DNA of 64,000 bases from Nostoc sp. B(2019) (GTDB taxonomy: Bacteria > Cyanobacteriota > Cyanobacteriia > Cyanobacteriales > Nostocaceae). The stretch covers positions 29,400 to 93,399 of the forward strand of contig NZ_WVID01000023.1 of NCBI RefSeq assembly GCF_010091925.1. The letters are read 5' to 3'. Of the stretch, positions 1 to 8,232 are shown in pieces. The position numbers were made by a program, and so were the translations under genes. The notes under the pieces are model-generated. The model saw only the letters and a list, made by a program, of their open reading frames with translations, was not told the origin of the DNA and did no database searches. Numbering within the stretch: position 1 is the first letter of the stretch; every line of letters begins with the position of its first letter.

Positions 1-1131
1 GATGTTCACTTTACTAGAGGATTGTTTCAGTTAAACAATCCTTTGCTAGCACAAGTGATTGCTGCTAATGGCGAGACAACTCCCAAAAAAGTGGTGGCAG
101 TAGTAGATGGAGGGCTATTAAAATACCAAGATGAATTGCTCAAAAAATTATCAGTTTATGCCCAGAATTATGGAGATGTATTTACTCTGAGTAGTGAGCC
201 GATAATAGTATCTGGTGGAGAAACAGTCAAAAATGAACCAAAATTCATCGAGCAAATTCATCAGATCATCAATGTAGCTGGATTGTGCCGCCACTCCTAC
301 GTTTTAGCAATCGGAGGTGGAGCTGTGCTGGATATGGTGGGATATGCAGCAACAACTGCTCACCGAGGAATTCGGTTGTTACGAGTACCGACTACAGTGT
401 TAGGGCAAAATGATTCAGGCGTCGGAGTAAAAAACGGAATCAATGCTTTTGGGAAGAAAAACTTTCTTGGCACATTTATGCCACCTTATGCTGTATTGAA
501 TGACTTAGATTTTCTGACCACTCTTGATGATCGAGATTGGCGATCGGGTATTGCAGAAGCGGTGAAAGTGGCGCTGATCAAAGATGCAGATTTCTTCGAT
601 TTCATTATGACTTATGCCGATAAATTGGCTAACCGAGACATGGACATCATGGAAAGGCTAATCTATCGGTGTTCCCAGTTGCACTTAGAGCATATTGCTG
701 GTAGTGGTGATCCTTTTGAAATGGGTTCATCGCGTCCTTTGGATTTTGGACACTGGGCTGCTCACAAACTGGAACATTTAACGAATTACAGTTTACGTCA
801 TGGTGAAGCTGTAGCGATCGGCATTGCTTTAGATAGCACCTATTCTTATTTAAAAGGGTTAATTTTGCAATCAGAATGGCAAAGGATTTTAGGCACACTT
901 AAAAAATTAGGGTTTACTTTATACGTATCTGAATTGGCAGAGCAATTACATCAACCAGATCATCCTCATTGTTTATTTAGGGGACTGACTGAGTTCCGTG
1001 AACACTTAGGAGGAAAATTGACAATCACCCTTCTAGAAGGAATTGGGCAGGGAATGGAAGTGAATCAGGTGGATCTGTCTTTATACAAAGATGCTATTTC
1101 GATGCTGCGCGATTGGGAGCTTTCGTATTAA
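1..1131 (+). CDS. eboD: EboD-like 3-dehydroquinate synthase family protein, 5' end cut by window
   Basis: The reading frame is open to base 1, so the gene starts before the window; the TTG at 22 is an internal codon, not a credible start. The visible 376 codons match the dehydroquinate-synthase fold: an NAD-binding glycine-rich stretch (AIGGGAVLDMVGY), the PTTVLGQNDSGVGVKNG segment, GIAEAVKVALIKD, and the metal-site segments DFGHWAAHKLE and LRHGEAVAIGIAL. The motif wording (NDSGVGVKNGINAFGKKN, EHIAGSGDPFEMGSSRPLD) is that of the EboD family rather than housekeeping AroB. Ebo proteins are tied in cyanobacteria and other bacteria to export of secondary metabolites such as the scytonemin monomer; the exact reaction of EboD is not settled. 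Other ebo genes would lie upstream, outside the window. Family call is firm; the ebo assignment is from remembered motifs. Confidence 0.8.
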   Translation, partial: DVHFTRGLFQLNNPLLAQVIAANGETTPKKVVAVVDGGLLKYQDELLKKLSVYAQNYGDVFTLSSEPIIVSGGETVKNEPKFIEQIHQIINVAGLCRHSYVLAIGGGAVLDMVGYAATTAHRGIRLLRVPTTVLGQNDSGVGVKNGINAFGKKNFLGTFMPPYAVLNDLDFLTTLDDRDWRSGIAEAVKVALIKDADFFDFIMTYADKLANRDMDIMERLIYRCSQLHLEHIAGSGDPFEMGSSRPLDFGHWAAHKLEHLTNYSLRHGEAVAIGIALDSTYSYLKGLILQSEWQRILGTLKKLGFTLYVSELAEQLHQPDHPHCLFRGLTEFREHLGGKLTITLLEGIGQGMEVNQVDLSLYKDAISMLRDWELSY

Positions 1132-1232
1132 TTCTGTATATTTAATTGGAAGTCTCTAAGTGCGATCGCTCCACTAGGACGGCGTTAAAATAAACCCATA
1201 ACAGATCAAGGTCTTATCTGAAAACATGACCT

Positions 1233-1844
1233 ATGACTTACACTCCACCCAAGCTGTTAACTTTTGAGCAATTCATAACTGAATATGGGGATAATCCTCG
1301 CTACGAACTCATTGACGGAGAACTACGCGACATAGAGCCTACAGGCCCTCATGAAGAAGTTTCAGGAAGCATTGCGGGTAGAATCTATGTCGAAATTCTT
1401 CGTTCTAATTTAAACTGGTTAATTCCAAAAACTTGTTTGATTAAGCCACCTGCTGCGGAAACTACAGCCCTACGTCCTGATGTCATTGTTTTAGATAAAG
1501 CAGAACTTAACAACGAACCGCTTTGGCAAAAGGAGCCGATTATTTGTAATGGCAATACAATTAAACTTGTTGCCGAAGTTGTTAGCACAAATTGGCAGGA
1601 TGACTATGCTAGAAAAGTTGAAGAATATGCTTTTCTAAATATTTTAGAATACTGGATTATAGACTTTCGTGGTTTAGGAGGCTTGCAATTTATTGGTAAT
1701 CCTAAACAACCTACCTTTACAATCTGCCAATTAATTAATAGTACATATCAACAGCAACAATATCGTTTAGGAGATGCAATTACATCCTACCTATTTCCAA
1801 ACTTGCAACTCAAACTCGACGATGTTATGCCAATAATGTACTAA
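1233..1844 (+). CDS. Uma2 family endonuclease (DUF820)
   Basis: A 203-residue protein of the Uma2 family, PD-(D/E)XK-fold nucleases greatly expanded in filamentous cyanobacteria. Seen: the N-terminal YELIDGELRDIEPTGPHEEV segment, RPDVIVLD carrying the active-site aspartate, VAEVVS carrying the glutamate, and the following YARKVEEYAFLNILEYWIID segment with the lysine. Length is typical. It stands alone between eboD and a convergent regulator operon. Cellular target is unknown for the family; many copies are thought to be mobile or selfish passengers. Two further Uma2 genes occur in this window (41.7 and 45.5 kb). Confidence 0.88.
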   Translation: MTYTPPKLLTFEQFITEYGDNPRYELIDGELRDIEPTGPHEEVSGSIAGRIYVEILRSNLNWLIPKTCLIKPPAAETTALRPDVIVLDKAELNNEPLWQKEPIICNGNTIKLVAEVVSTNWQDDYARKVEEYAFLNILEYWIIDFRGLGGLQFIGNPKQPTFTICQLINSTYQQQQYRLGDAITSYLFPNLQLKLDDVMPIMY

Positions 1845-1877
1845 AAAACTCGTAATTTCTAAACAGTTAAAAGCTAA

Positions 1878-1912
1878 CAGATGAACACAGGTAATTCATC
1901 TATGTTCATCTG
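1878..1912. repeat. Inverted repeat between convergent genes, possible bidirectional terminator
   Basis: CAGATGAACA (1878-1887) and TGTTCATCTG (1903-1912) are perfect 10-bp inverted arms around a 15-nt loop. They lie between the ends of the Uma2 gene and the ImmA/IrrE gene, which converge. No clear T-run follows on either strand. A second perfect palindrome, TGTCGC-TT-GCGACA, follows at 1944-1957. The wording resembles a dispersed cyanobacterial repeat, so the terminator role is a guess. Confidence 0.5.
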
Positions 1913-1985
1913 CGGAAAGTCCGACCACTGAAAGTGTGTGCATTGTCGCTTGCGACAGCAGGAGCTTGTTCCCCATTATTCTCTA

Positions 1986-2675
1986 TCAAAACGCACCTGT
2001 TTTCTTGCTAGGTGCAGCATCACCTAAATAAATTTGCTTAGAGTTTTCAGCTATGCGAATCCAGTCCAAACCTCTTAGACGATTTCTCAGATTAGATATA
2101 GTTACACCAAGCTCATCCGCCATTGCATAAAGGTGAGACCATTTCGTTAAATCACGTGGTTTTTGTGCTTGTTCCAAGATATGCACAGGCATTAGCAAAC
2201 AACTGGCTAAATACTGAGCTTGCCATTCTCTCCAATCTATCTGAGTGTTAGCAATACTTTGATAAAGTTGGTCACTAGCACTACGGCATAAGAACGGCGG
2301 TAAAGTTACCTCGATATCATGCTCCATCCGATCTACAATTTTCTCAACTTCGTCTTGGTTGATATGGAGTAACCAGTGTCCAATTTCATGAGCAATTGTG
2401 GATTGTCCATATCCTTCACGCAGTTTGGGAATATTTTTATTAATGACAATTTCCCGCTGTAGTGGCAAAATCATAGCTGCTATCTGCCCTTGGTCATCAG
2501 AAGGCAGACTTTCCCACACAACACCTATATCCAGAAAGTCAGCGACACGACTAGCATCAATTCGTCGTCCATTACCAGCATAATTGGGCTTTGCCTGCAT
2601 CTGACTGAGAAGATCCGCCGCCCTACGTTCAATCTCCTTTTTGGTATATCGCTGTTCCGGCTTAATTACACTCAA
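1986..2675 (-). CDS. ImmA/IrrE family zinc metallo-endopeptidase
   Basis: A 229-residue protease of the ImmA/IrrE (COG2856, M78-like) family. The zinc motif HEIGHWLLH starts at residue 96; the third ligand is probably Glu150 in REWQAQYLASCLLMP, which also matches the family's conserved helix. Members typically cleave a partner repressor to switch on stress, mobile-element or defence genes. The start codon overlaps the stop of the upstream XRE gene by 4 nt (ATGA), so the two are translationally coupled, the usual arrangement for a repressor and its cognate protease. The pair is divergent from the nuclease-Argonaute operon. Function is known by family; the target here is inferred. Confidence 0.9.
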   Translation of the reverse strand: MSVIKPEQRYTKKEIERRAADLLSQMQAKPNYAGNGRRIDASRVADFLDIGVVWESLPSDDQGQIAAMILPLQREIVINKNIPKLREGYGQSTIAHEIGHWLLHINQDEVEKIVDRMEHDIEVTLPPFLCRSASDQLYQSIANTQIDWREWQAQYLASCLLMPVHILEQAQKPRDLTKWSHLYAMADELGVTISNLRNRLRGLDWIRIAENSKQIYLGDAAPSKKTGAF

Positions 2676-3046
2676 CTTTCCTTTTCCTCCTCATCTGGTT
2701 GGGTAGATTCCTGAAGAAGTTTTTGAACAGAATGAGGATTGTCCCGCCACATACGAAACAAAGCAGGCATCTGCTTGTAGTTCTGTTTGACCAACTCCTG
2801 AAAAACTTTCTCGTCATCTGTCGTGATTCGACCAGCAAGATAGATTAGCTCCTCTTCGCATTCAGTTAAATCTAGATAATGCACTAATAACTGAATAACC
2901 CCTTTACTAGGGGGATACGCGGCATGGTCGTTCTCCAGCTTGGACAGGTAGGTGTAATCCACATCTACTAACTTAGCCAGATCACGCTGACTGTATCCCT
3001 TGTCCCTACGGGCTTGACGAATAACTTTGCCAAAAGTCTGACTCAC
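2672..3046 (-). CDS. XRE family helix-turn-helix transcriptional regulator
   Basis: A 124-residue DNA-binding protein with an N-terminal XRE helix-turn-helix (about residues 8-62; GYSQRDLAKLVDVDYTYLSK is the core) and a C-terminal extension of about 60 residues with an acidic end (PDEEEKES). It is the first gene of a two-gene operon with the ImmA/IrrE protease. Upstream lie two perfect TTGACT-N5-AGTCAA palindromes; one half-site of the nearer one coincides with the -35 hexamer of this gene's best promoter. That fits autorepression, and possibly control of the divergent Argonaute operon. Family call is firm; the operator assignment is inferred. Confidence 0.9.
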   Translation of the reverse strand: MSQTFGKVIRQARRDKGYSQRDLAKLVDVDYTYLSKLENDHAAYPPSKGVIQLLVHYLDLTECEEELIYLAGRITTDDEKVFQELVKQNYKQMPALFRMWRDNPHSVQKLLQESTQPDEEEKES

Positions 3047-3069
3047 TGTTTTTTCCTACTTAGCTATAA

Positions 3070-3099
3070 ATAATATCAGGGGTTGACTTTATTAGTCAA
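3070..3099 (-). promoter_or_regulatory. Candidate sigma-70 promoter of the XRE-ImmA/IrrE operon
   Basis: On the minus strand, TTGACT (3099-3094) is followed after 18 nt by TATTAT (3075-3070); each hexamer matches five of six consensus bases. The start codon at 3046 lies about 24 nt downstream. The -35 is the distal half-site of palindrome 3083-3099, so a protein bound there should block this promoter. Confidence 0.55.
3083..3099. promoter_or_regulatory. Operator-like palindrome 1 (TTGACT-N5-AGTCAA)
   Basis: TTGACT-TTATT-AGTCAA is a perfect 6-bp inverted repeat; counting the flanking G3082 and C3100 the arms are 7 bp. It lies between the divergent XRE and nuclease genes. An identical-arm palindrome follows with a start-to-start distance of 42 bp, about four helical turns, so dimers bound at both would sit on the same DNA face. 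Confidence 0.7.
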
Positions 3100-3124
3100 C
3101 ATAAGTTAGCGTCTGAATAACGGG

Positions 3125-3141
3125 TTGACTAATGTAGTCAA
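3125..3141. promoter_or_regulatory. Operator-like palindrome 2 (TTGACT-N5-AGTCAA)
   Basis: TTGACT-AATGT-AGTCAA repeats the arms of palindrome 1 exactly while the 5-nt spacer differs, which points to selection on the arms. It lies 9 nt upstream of a weak plus-strand -35-like TTGGAC (3150-3155; 3/6 match), which is followed after 17 nt by TAAGAT (3173-3178; 4/6 match). A protein bound here could therefore affect the nuclease-Argonaute operon. Confidence 0.7.
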
Positions 3142-3217
3142 TAAACGAATTGGACACTGACTATGGTGTACATAAGATAAGAAACTTTTTTAGCATCAAA
3201 ACATTGGAGGAAAGAAA

Positions 3218-4039
3218 ATGCAAACTCCTCGGCGACCGTTTGCTAGTTATAACCTCTGGTTACAGTTCGCTCCATCGGTAGGGCAAGAGCGTTGGCATTG
3301 TGATATGAAGCGGGGCTTTACTAAGGCTCGTCACAAAGAACCATCTGTTGCAGCACTCTTGGCAACTGACACGACACCTCAGCGGATTGGTCTATTGGCA
3401 CAACAGGGAGTTTATGAATTTCACCGAGACCCCCTAATGTTGTATGGCAGGGATGCTGTTGCGAAAGTGGCAGAAATTCTGCAATTAAACCGAGAGTTAG
3501 GGGTCGTTCAAGAGCGAGTGATTTCTATCCTGAAAAACTACCATTCAAATCCTATTCTTTTTGGGAAGAACATTATCAAGTTGAGTCGAGGTGATGAGGG
3601 ATTTCCAGAACCGATTTTAATTGAGCAAGGTAATTATCAATTCAACTTATTCGCTGCTATTGACTGCATTTTTGAAGAGCAAGATGGCACACTGCACATC
3701 TTGGATTTCAAGACTGGTCAAACTGACTTTGACCGACGACAAGCTTATGTTTACTTGCTAGCAGCAAACTTACTTTACCCTACTCAAACCACTGTAGCAT
3801 CGTTTTACAACTTGGAAAATGGGAAGTGGTCTGACTCCATCAGTGCAACAGTTACTCAGTTAAACGCTTTTCAGATTGAACTAGCACGGATATCCCAACA
3901 ACATCAGAAAGATTTGCGAGGTTACAGGCATTCCCCATCTGAATTTAACCGAATTTTTCCTCCCAATCCAGGCATTAACTGCCAATACTGCCCATTCAAT
4001 TCAATTTGTGAGTTTTCTGAACTTGAGGTTTCTGCATGA
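3218..4039 (+). CDS. Cas4-like PD-(D/E)XK nuclease, partner of Argonaute
   Basis: A 273-residue protein. A RecB-type nuclease core is visible: AIDCIF with Asp149, LDFKTG with Asp163 and Lys165, then the QAYVY helix motif at 175-179. The C-terminus has a C-X2-C-X5-C cluster (Cys255, Cys258, Cys264) and one more Cys at position 28 near the N-terminus. One N-terminal plus three C-terminal cysteines around a RecB core is the layout of the Cas4/AddB iron-sulfur nucleases, which hold a 4Fe-4S cluster. A strong ribosome site (GGAGG) precedes the ATG by 8 nt. The stop overlaps the start of the Argonaute gene (ATGA, 4036-4039), so the two are translationally coupled. No cas genes are nearby. Nuclease family is firm; the Fe-S cluster and the joint role with Argonaute are inferred. 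Confidence 0.85.
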   Translation: MQTPRRPFASYNLWLQFAPSVGQERWHCDMKRGFTKARHKEPSVAALLATDTTPQRIGLLAQQGVYEFHRDPLMLYGRDAVAKVAEILQLNRELGVVQERVISILKNYHSNPILFGKNIIKLSRGDEGFPEPILIEQGNYQFNLFAAIDCIFEEQDGTLHILDFKTGQTDFDRRQAYVYLLAANLLYPTQTTVASFYNLENGKWSDSISATVTQLNAFQIELARISQQHQKDLRGYRHSPSEFNRIFPPNPGINCQYCPFNSICEFSELEVSA

Positions 4040-6270
4040 CTGTTACGCCCGTTTCTCAAGCTCCAACATCTTTAAGTGAAATTTTCCCACTCACGATCTC
4101 ACAACCTAATTTGATGTCCTTTCGGCTGACTCCAGAAGTTGAACGACAGGATGGCAATCGTTTAGGCTTCCGTTTTAGTCGCAAGTTCCCTGAGATTAAA
4201 GTTACTTGGCACAACGGATATTTTTTTGTTTTGGCTCAACTAGGTCAGCCCATGCCTAGCGAAGATAAGTGGCGAAAAGCAATCTTGGAAATTCAAGAGG
4301 AATTGAAAGAAGATATTGGCGATCGCTATTACTCAATTCAATGGGTACGCCAGCCACAAGCAACACCTTTAATCCTTGCCCAGCTTGCTATTCAAGTATT
4401 AAAGGTAAATCGTCCCTTTGCACCTGTAACTGTTTGGGCGGATTCGGGAGTAGAAGTCATACGAAAACCTGATTTTTGGGCAGAAACTGTTGAATTGCCA
4501 AAGGGGTTAAAGCCTGCTCTGACTTTAACGATTCACAGCAGTATTGTATCAAGGGGTGATTTGGCTGACTTCTTAGAGAATCACCCCTATCGGCAAGACC
4601 CAGAGAAGCTTTTGATTGGTCTGAAAGTTCAAGAAATTGAACGGGGTGGTAGCTGTACCATTACTGGAATTGTCGGAACAGTTGGCGAACACAGAGAAGA
4701 ACTAATCGAGAAAGCGACTGGTTCAATTAGTAAACAAAAACTTGAGGAAGCAGAAGACAATCAACCACTCCTTGCTGTGCAGTTTGGCAAGAACAAAAAG
4801 CAGTTTCACTATCCGCTTATGGCTTTGCGTCCCTGCGTCACTGCCCAAACAGCTGAACAATTGCAAGTTAAATATGGAGAGTTACTCAAGGCAACTAAAA
4901 TTACTCACCAAGCACGACAAAAACTTTTAATTGAATATAAAAACCAAGCAGGCATTGCTTTAGCTGCTTATGGATTTCAGTTGGGACGTAGTATCAACAG
5001 CCGTGATTATCCAACATTATTCTGGCAACCATCAGTAGCAATTGAGCAAACCCCACTCCTTTTTGGTAAAGGTGTTAAGGGTATTAGAGGTGAAGTCCTT
5101 AAAGGACTTTCTAAAGGTGGAGTTTACAGCCGTCATGATGATTATCGTCAACCATCAAGAGTAATTCGCATTGCCGCTTTGAAGCTTTGTGATATGAAGG
5201 TAGATAGATTTCTAGAGGAAGTTCGGCAAAGGTTGAAAAACTACGGATTTGAAAGTGAGATTGTTCACAGAAAAGCATTACCTCAGTTAAGTGGTGCTGA
5301 AGCCAGAGCCGAACTGGAGAAAGCCGTTCATGAATTGGAGAAAACTGTTAATGAATTAGTGACGGTTCCAACTGACATCTTTTTGACGTTTCTGCCAGAG
5401 ATTGACCGCAGTGCCGATAATGACGATGGTGGTAGTTTATATCAGCGGGTATACTCGCAATTACTCAAGCGTGGAATTGCTAGCCAGGTAATTTATTCTG
5501 ATACATTAAGCAGTGTTGACCATCGACAAATTCTCAATCAGGTGATTCCAGGGATTTTGGCAAAGTTGGGGAATTTACCTTTCGTTTTGGCTGAACCTTT
5601 AGAGATTGCTGACTATTTTATTGGGTTAGATATTTCAAGAGAGTCTAAGGAAAAGTTACCTGGAACTCTGAATGCCTGTGCAAGTGTACGTCTCTATGAT
5701 AAACAAGGGAAGTTTATTCGCTATCGCTTGGAAGATGCTTTGATTCCAGGTGAAGAAATCCCGCAACGACTTTTAGAAACATTACTTCCAGCAACTGAAC
5801 TAAGAGGAAAAACTGTTTTAATTTACCGGGATGGATCTTTTTGTGGTCAAGAAGTTGAGCATTTACTAGAATGGGCTAAAGCAATTAACTCAAAATTTAT
5901 TTTGGTGGAGTGTAAAAAGTCTGGGATTCCTAGGCTTTACAACTTAAATCAACAAAAAATTGTGACTTCCCCAGAAAAAGGGTTGGCGCTTCGTTTATCA
6001 TCCTGTGAAGCGGTTCTGGTAACAACTAAGGTTTCAGATCGGGTAGGTTTGTCTCGTCCTCTACGTTTGACGGTGCGTGGAGAAGGACATCAAGTATCAA
6101 TTGAAAGTGTTCTAGAAACCACTTTAAAACTAACATTGCTGCATCATGGGGCCTTACAAACTCCTCGGTTACCAATGCCCCTTTATGGAGCAGACCGCAT
6201 GGCTTATCTGCGGTTGAATGGAATTTATCCTACGAGTATGCTGTCAGGCGATCGCCAATTTTGGCTGTAG
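4036..6270 (+). CDS. ago: Long prokaryotic Argonaute with intact catalytic tetrad
   Basis: A 744-residue full-length prokaryotic Argonaute: N domain (about 25-110), a PAZ-like region (about 180-280), MID (about 440-520) and PIWI (about 525-744). The PIWI catalytic tetrad can be assigned as Asp532 (GLDISRES), Glu573 (PGEEIPQ, the glutamate finger), Asp599 (IYRDGSF) and Asp720 (LYGADRM); the spacings resemble those of active long-A enzymes such as TtAgo. In MID, Gln484 (ASQVIY) and Lys510 (LAKLG) of the 5'-phosphate pocket are present, while the place usually held by Lys is Tyr473. It should be a guide-directed nuclease, in this class usually DNA-guided DNA cleavage against plasmids or phages. 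It is the second gene of a coupled operon with the Cas4-like nuclease. Active-site assignment is by eye. Confidence 0.93.
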   Translation: MTVTPVSQAPTSLSEIFPLTISQPNLMSFRLTPEVERQDGNRLGFRFSRKFPEIKVTWHNGYFFVLAQLGQPMPSEDKWRKAILEIQEELKEDIGDRYYSIQWVRQPQATPLILAQLAIQVLKVNRPFAPVTVWADSGVEVIRKPDFWAETVELPKGLKPALTLTIHSSIVSRGDLADFLENHPYRQDPEKLLIGLKVQEIERGGSCTITGIVGTVGEHREELIEKATGSISKQKLEEAEDNQPLLAVQFGKNKKQFHYPLMALRPCVTAQTAEQLQVKYGELLKATKITHQARQKLLIEYKNQAGIALAAYGFQLGRSINSRDYPTLFWQPSVAIEQTPLLFGKGVKGIRGEVLKGLSKGGVYSRHDDYRQPSRVIRIAALKLCDMKVDRFLEEVRQRLKNYGFESEIVHRKALPQLSGAEARAELEKAVHELEKTVNELVTVPTDIFLTFLPEIDRSADNDDGGSLYQRVYSQLLKRGIASQVIYSDTLSSVDHRQILNQVIPGILAKLGNLPFVLAEPLEIADYFIGLDISRESKEKLPGTLNACASVRLYDKQGKFIRYRLEDALIPGEEIPQRLLETLLPATELRGKTVLIYRDGSFCGQEVEHLLEWAKAINSKFILVECKKSGIPRLYNLNQQKIVTSPEKGLALRLSSCEAVLVTTKVSDRVGLSRPLRLTVRGEGHQVSIESVLETTLKLTLLHHGALQTPRLPMPLYGADRMAYLRLNGIYPTSMLSGDRQFWL

Positions 6271-6396
6271 AGACCTCCTCATTGCTCCAAATTGGAGTTT
6301 AACCTGAAAATCGCTACAAGTATATTTGTATGAGGTAAGTGCACGTTAAACGAGCAATGCAAAACAAGTGGGATTCAGATTTTTACTAAAATATTG

Positions 6397-6497
6397 GCGT
6401 TGCTGAATTTGGATATGAAATTTAAAAATCAAGTATTCTAAACTCATACTCTCTGCGCCTCTGCGTGAGGTAAATTCATATTCTCAATCAGCAACGC
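6397..6497. mobile_element. Short inverted-repeat element (MITE-like)
   Basis: GCGTTGCTGA (6397-6406) and TCAGCAACGC (6488-6497) are perfect 10-bp terminal inverted repeats. The match extends imperfectly inward (left GATATGAA, right TTCATATTC) to about 26 bp. The element is about 101 bp, non-coding, and holds a CTCTGCG-type dispersed repeat in its centre. It lies in the gap between ago and treH. The element has no transposase, so it would be moved in trans if it is mobile. Confidence 0.55.
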
Positions 6498-6531
6498 TCA
6501 AATATTTATTTTGTGAAAATTCTCCTGAATT

Positions 6532-8046
6532 TTATCCTAAATTTAATGCTGCCAAAAGTTCTAGAATAACTCCATTAGTCCAGCCAAAACCAACTTCGTT
6601 GGAACTGTAGCCAAAGCAGATTTCGTCAGAGACGTTGGCAGAACAATGTTCAACATCGTATTTCTCAACTAGGGTCTTGTGACGCTTAAATTCCTCAATG
6701 ACCATGACAAGGAACTTCTGGGCAATGCGATCGCCCTCTTTATGATACCCATAGCGGTGAAGTCCCAGGACTGCAATTAACGTCAGCGGAGCCCAACCGA
6801 AGGGAGCATCCCATTGATTACCTGTGACGCGAGTACTAGTAAAGATTCCTCCTGGTGCTTCAAACAAAGAGAGATTTTCAGCGACGCGTTTGGCTTGTGC
6901 ATCTGAGGCTAGTCCTATCCATAAAGGATAGAACGTGGTGGCAAACTCGTAGCGGCGGCGTTCTCCGCTTTGGAAGTGATAATCCAGATAAAGTCCCTGT
7001 TCTTCATCCCAGAGACACTGATCAATGCGATCGCGGCGGATATCTGCTCGCTCACGCCATTGCTGCACCAGTTCTTCGTTACCTAGCACAGTGTTAATTT
7101 CCGCAAGGTCTTGTTCAACCTGATACAGCAAACTGTTGAGGCACACGGGAGCGTAATGGAGGATATCAACACTGAAAGGGCCAAATCGGTTAGTGATATC
7201 AAAACCCGACTCACGCATGGTGCGATCGCCTTTGTAAAACAGGTTGGTCAGTTCGTCTTTTTCCCGGTCGTAGTAAAGACTGACATCATAATCATCAATC
7301 TCAAACGTTTTATAGTATTCCTTAACGCGATCGTAATGGCTCCTTCCTTGCTCATCCTGCTCAGAGAACAAAACTTCCGGCGCGGGGCCTTCCCCAAAGG
7401 CGTAGAATCGGGACAGGCCAGTTGCAGGATTCAGGTGGGGTGGTACTACCCAGTAGTAATAAAATTGTTCAAGCAGTGGTACGGCTAACCTCAGCCACTC
7501 TTCATCTTGGGTGTGCTGGAATAGCGCTAGAACCATCATGCTGAGGACAGGGGGCTGCGATCGCGACAGCATATAAGTCCGGTTGGAATTGAGGATAGTG
7601 CCGTAATGCTGCACTTGGTACAGCAGTTGATCGACTTGACTTTTTGCTAGATCCCATTCCTCATCCCGTAATAGCCCCAACAGGATAAAGTAGCTATCCC
7701 AGCCATACATTTCGTTAAAACGACCGCCTGGTACGACATAAGGCCCTGGTAGGTATAGCAATCCGTGATCTCGAATCGCCTCAACCTCGGTTGGTAGAGT
7801 GCGAATTTCCATTTGTTGCATCTCTTTGGGAGATAGCGATCGCTCCAACACAGTTTGAACGTTGGGACAGTCTTCTTGAGGCGAAATATAGACAATCCAG
7901 GGAGTCTCTGTTTTGTGGTCTAGCTTGGTATCTTTTGCAGATTGCAACAAGTGTTCGTGCGATCGCGTCAACGTTTTCCACGTTTTTTTTATGTGGGCCC
8001 GCACGGCGTCAATCTGCGCGGTTGCAAGTGCTGGTGGAGTGGTCAT
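6532..8046 (-). CDS. treH: Trehalase, glycoside hydrolase family 37
   Basis: A 504-residue cytoplasmic trehalase that splits trehalose into two glucoses. Both GH37 signatures are present: PGGRFNEMYGWDSYF at 106-120 and QWDAPFGWAP at 411-420. The likely catalytic acid is Asp283 in SGFDITNRF; the C-terminal FGWTNGVILEL segment is also typical. There is no signal peptide. It is the last gene of the treZ-treY-treH series, an arrangement known from Anabaena and Nostoc, where trehalose accumulates on drying. The gap from treY (186 bp) is filled with short repeats, so co-transcription is likely but not certain. Synthesis and breakdown genes together suggest that trehalose level is set by balance between them. 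Confidence 0.95.
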   Translation of the reverse strand: MTTPPALATAQIDAVRAHIKKTWKTLTRSHEHLLQSAKDTKLDHKTETPWIVYISPQEDCPNVQTVLERSLSPKEMQQMEIRTLPTEVEAIRDHGLLYLPGPYVVPGGRFNEMYGWDSYFILLGLLRDEEWDLAKSQVDQLLYQVQHYGTILNSNRTYMLSRSQPPVLSMMVLALFQHTQDEEWLRLAVPLLEQFYYYWVVPPHLNPATGLSRFYAFGEGPAPEVLFSEQDEQGRSHYDRVKEYYKTFEIDDYDVSLYYDREKDELTNLFYKGDRTMRESGFDITNRFGPFSVDILHYAPVCLNSLLYQVEQDLAEINTVLGNEELVQQWRERADIRRDRIDQCLWDEEQGLYLDYHFQSGERRRYEFATTFYPLWIGLASDAQAKRVAENLSLFEAPGGIFTSTRVTGNQWDAPFGWAPLTLIAVLGLHRYGYHKEGDRIAQKFLVMVIEEFKRHKTLVEKYDVEHCSANVSDEICFGYSSNEVGFGWTNGVILELLAALNLG

Positions 8047-8100
8047 AATATCATTTTCAAGTTGAGGGGGTGTTAAAGAGTTCGGGATTATTTTTTAAAC

Positions 8101-8159
8101 GCAGAGGAACGCAGAGGAACGCAGAGGAACGCAAAGGAAACCGCAAAGGAACGCAGAGT
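8101..8159. repeat. 10-bp tandem repeat with following hairpins
   Basis: Three exact copies of GCAGAGGAAC (8101-8130) are followed by degenerate copies. Next come CGCAGAG...CTCTCTGCG and GCCAGTTGC...GCAACgcACTGGC inverted repeats reaching about 8208. It sits between treY and treH. This is the CGCAGAG family of dispersed cyanobacterial repeats, seen again at about 6451-6465 and inside the glutaredoxin gene at 46.4 kb. It could form RNA structure between the two coding regions. Confidence 0.8.
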
Positions 8160-8232
8160 TTTTACTCTCTGCGACGCCAGTTGCTACAACGCGCAACGCA
8201 CTGGCTCCTCTGCGTAAGACAGATTCATCTTT

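Noticed and set aside
3218..4039. CRISPR adaptation gene (true Cas4)
   Set aside because: No cas1, cas2, effector genes or repeat-spacer array anywhere in the window; linkage is to Argonaute.
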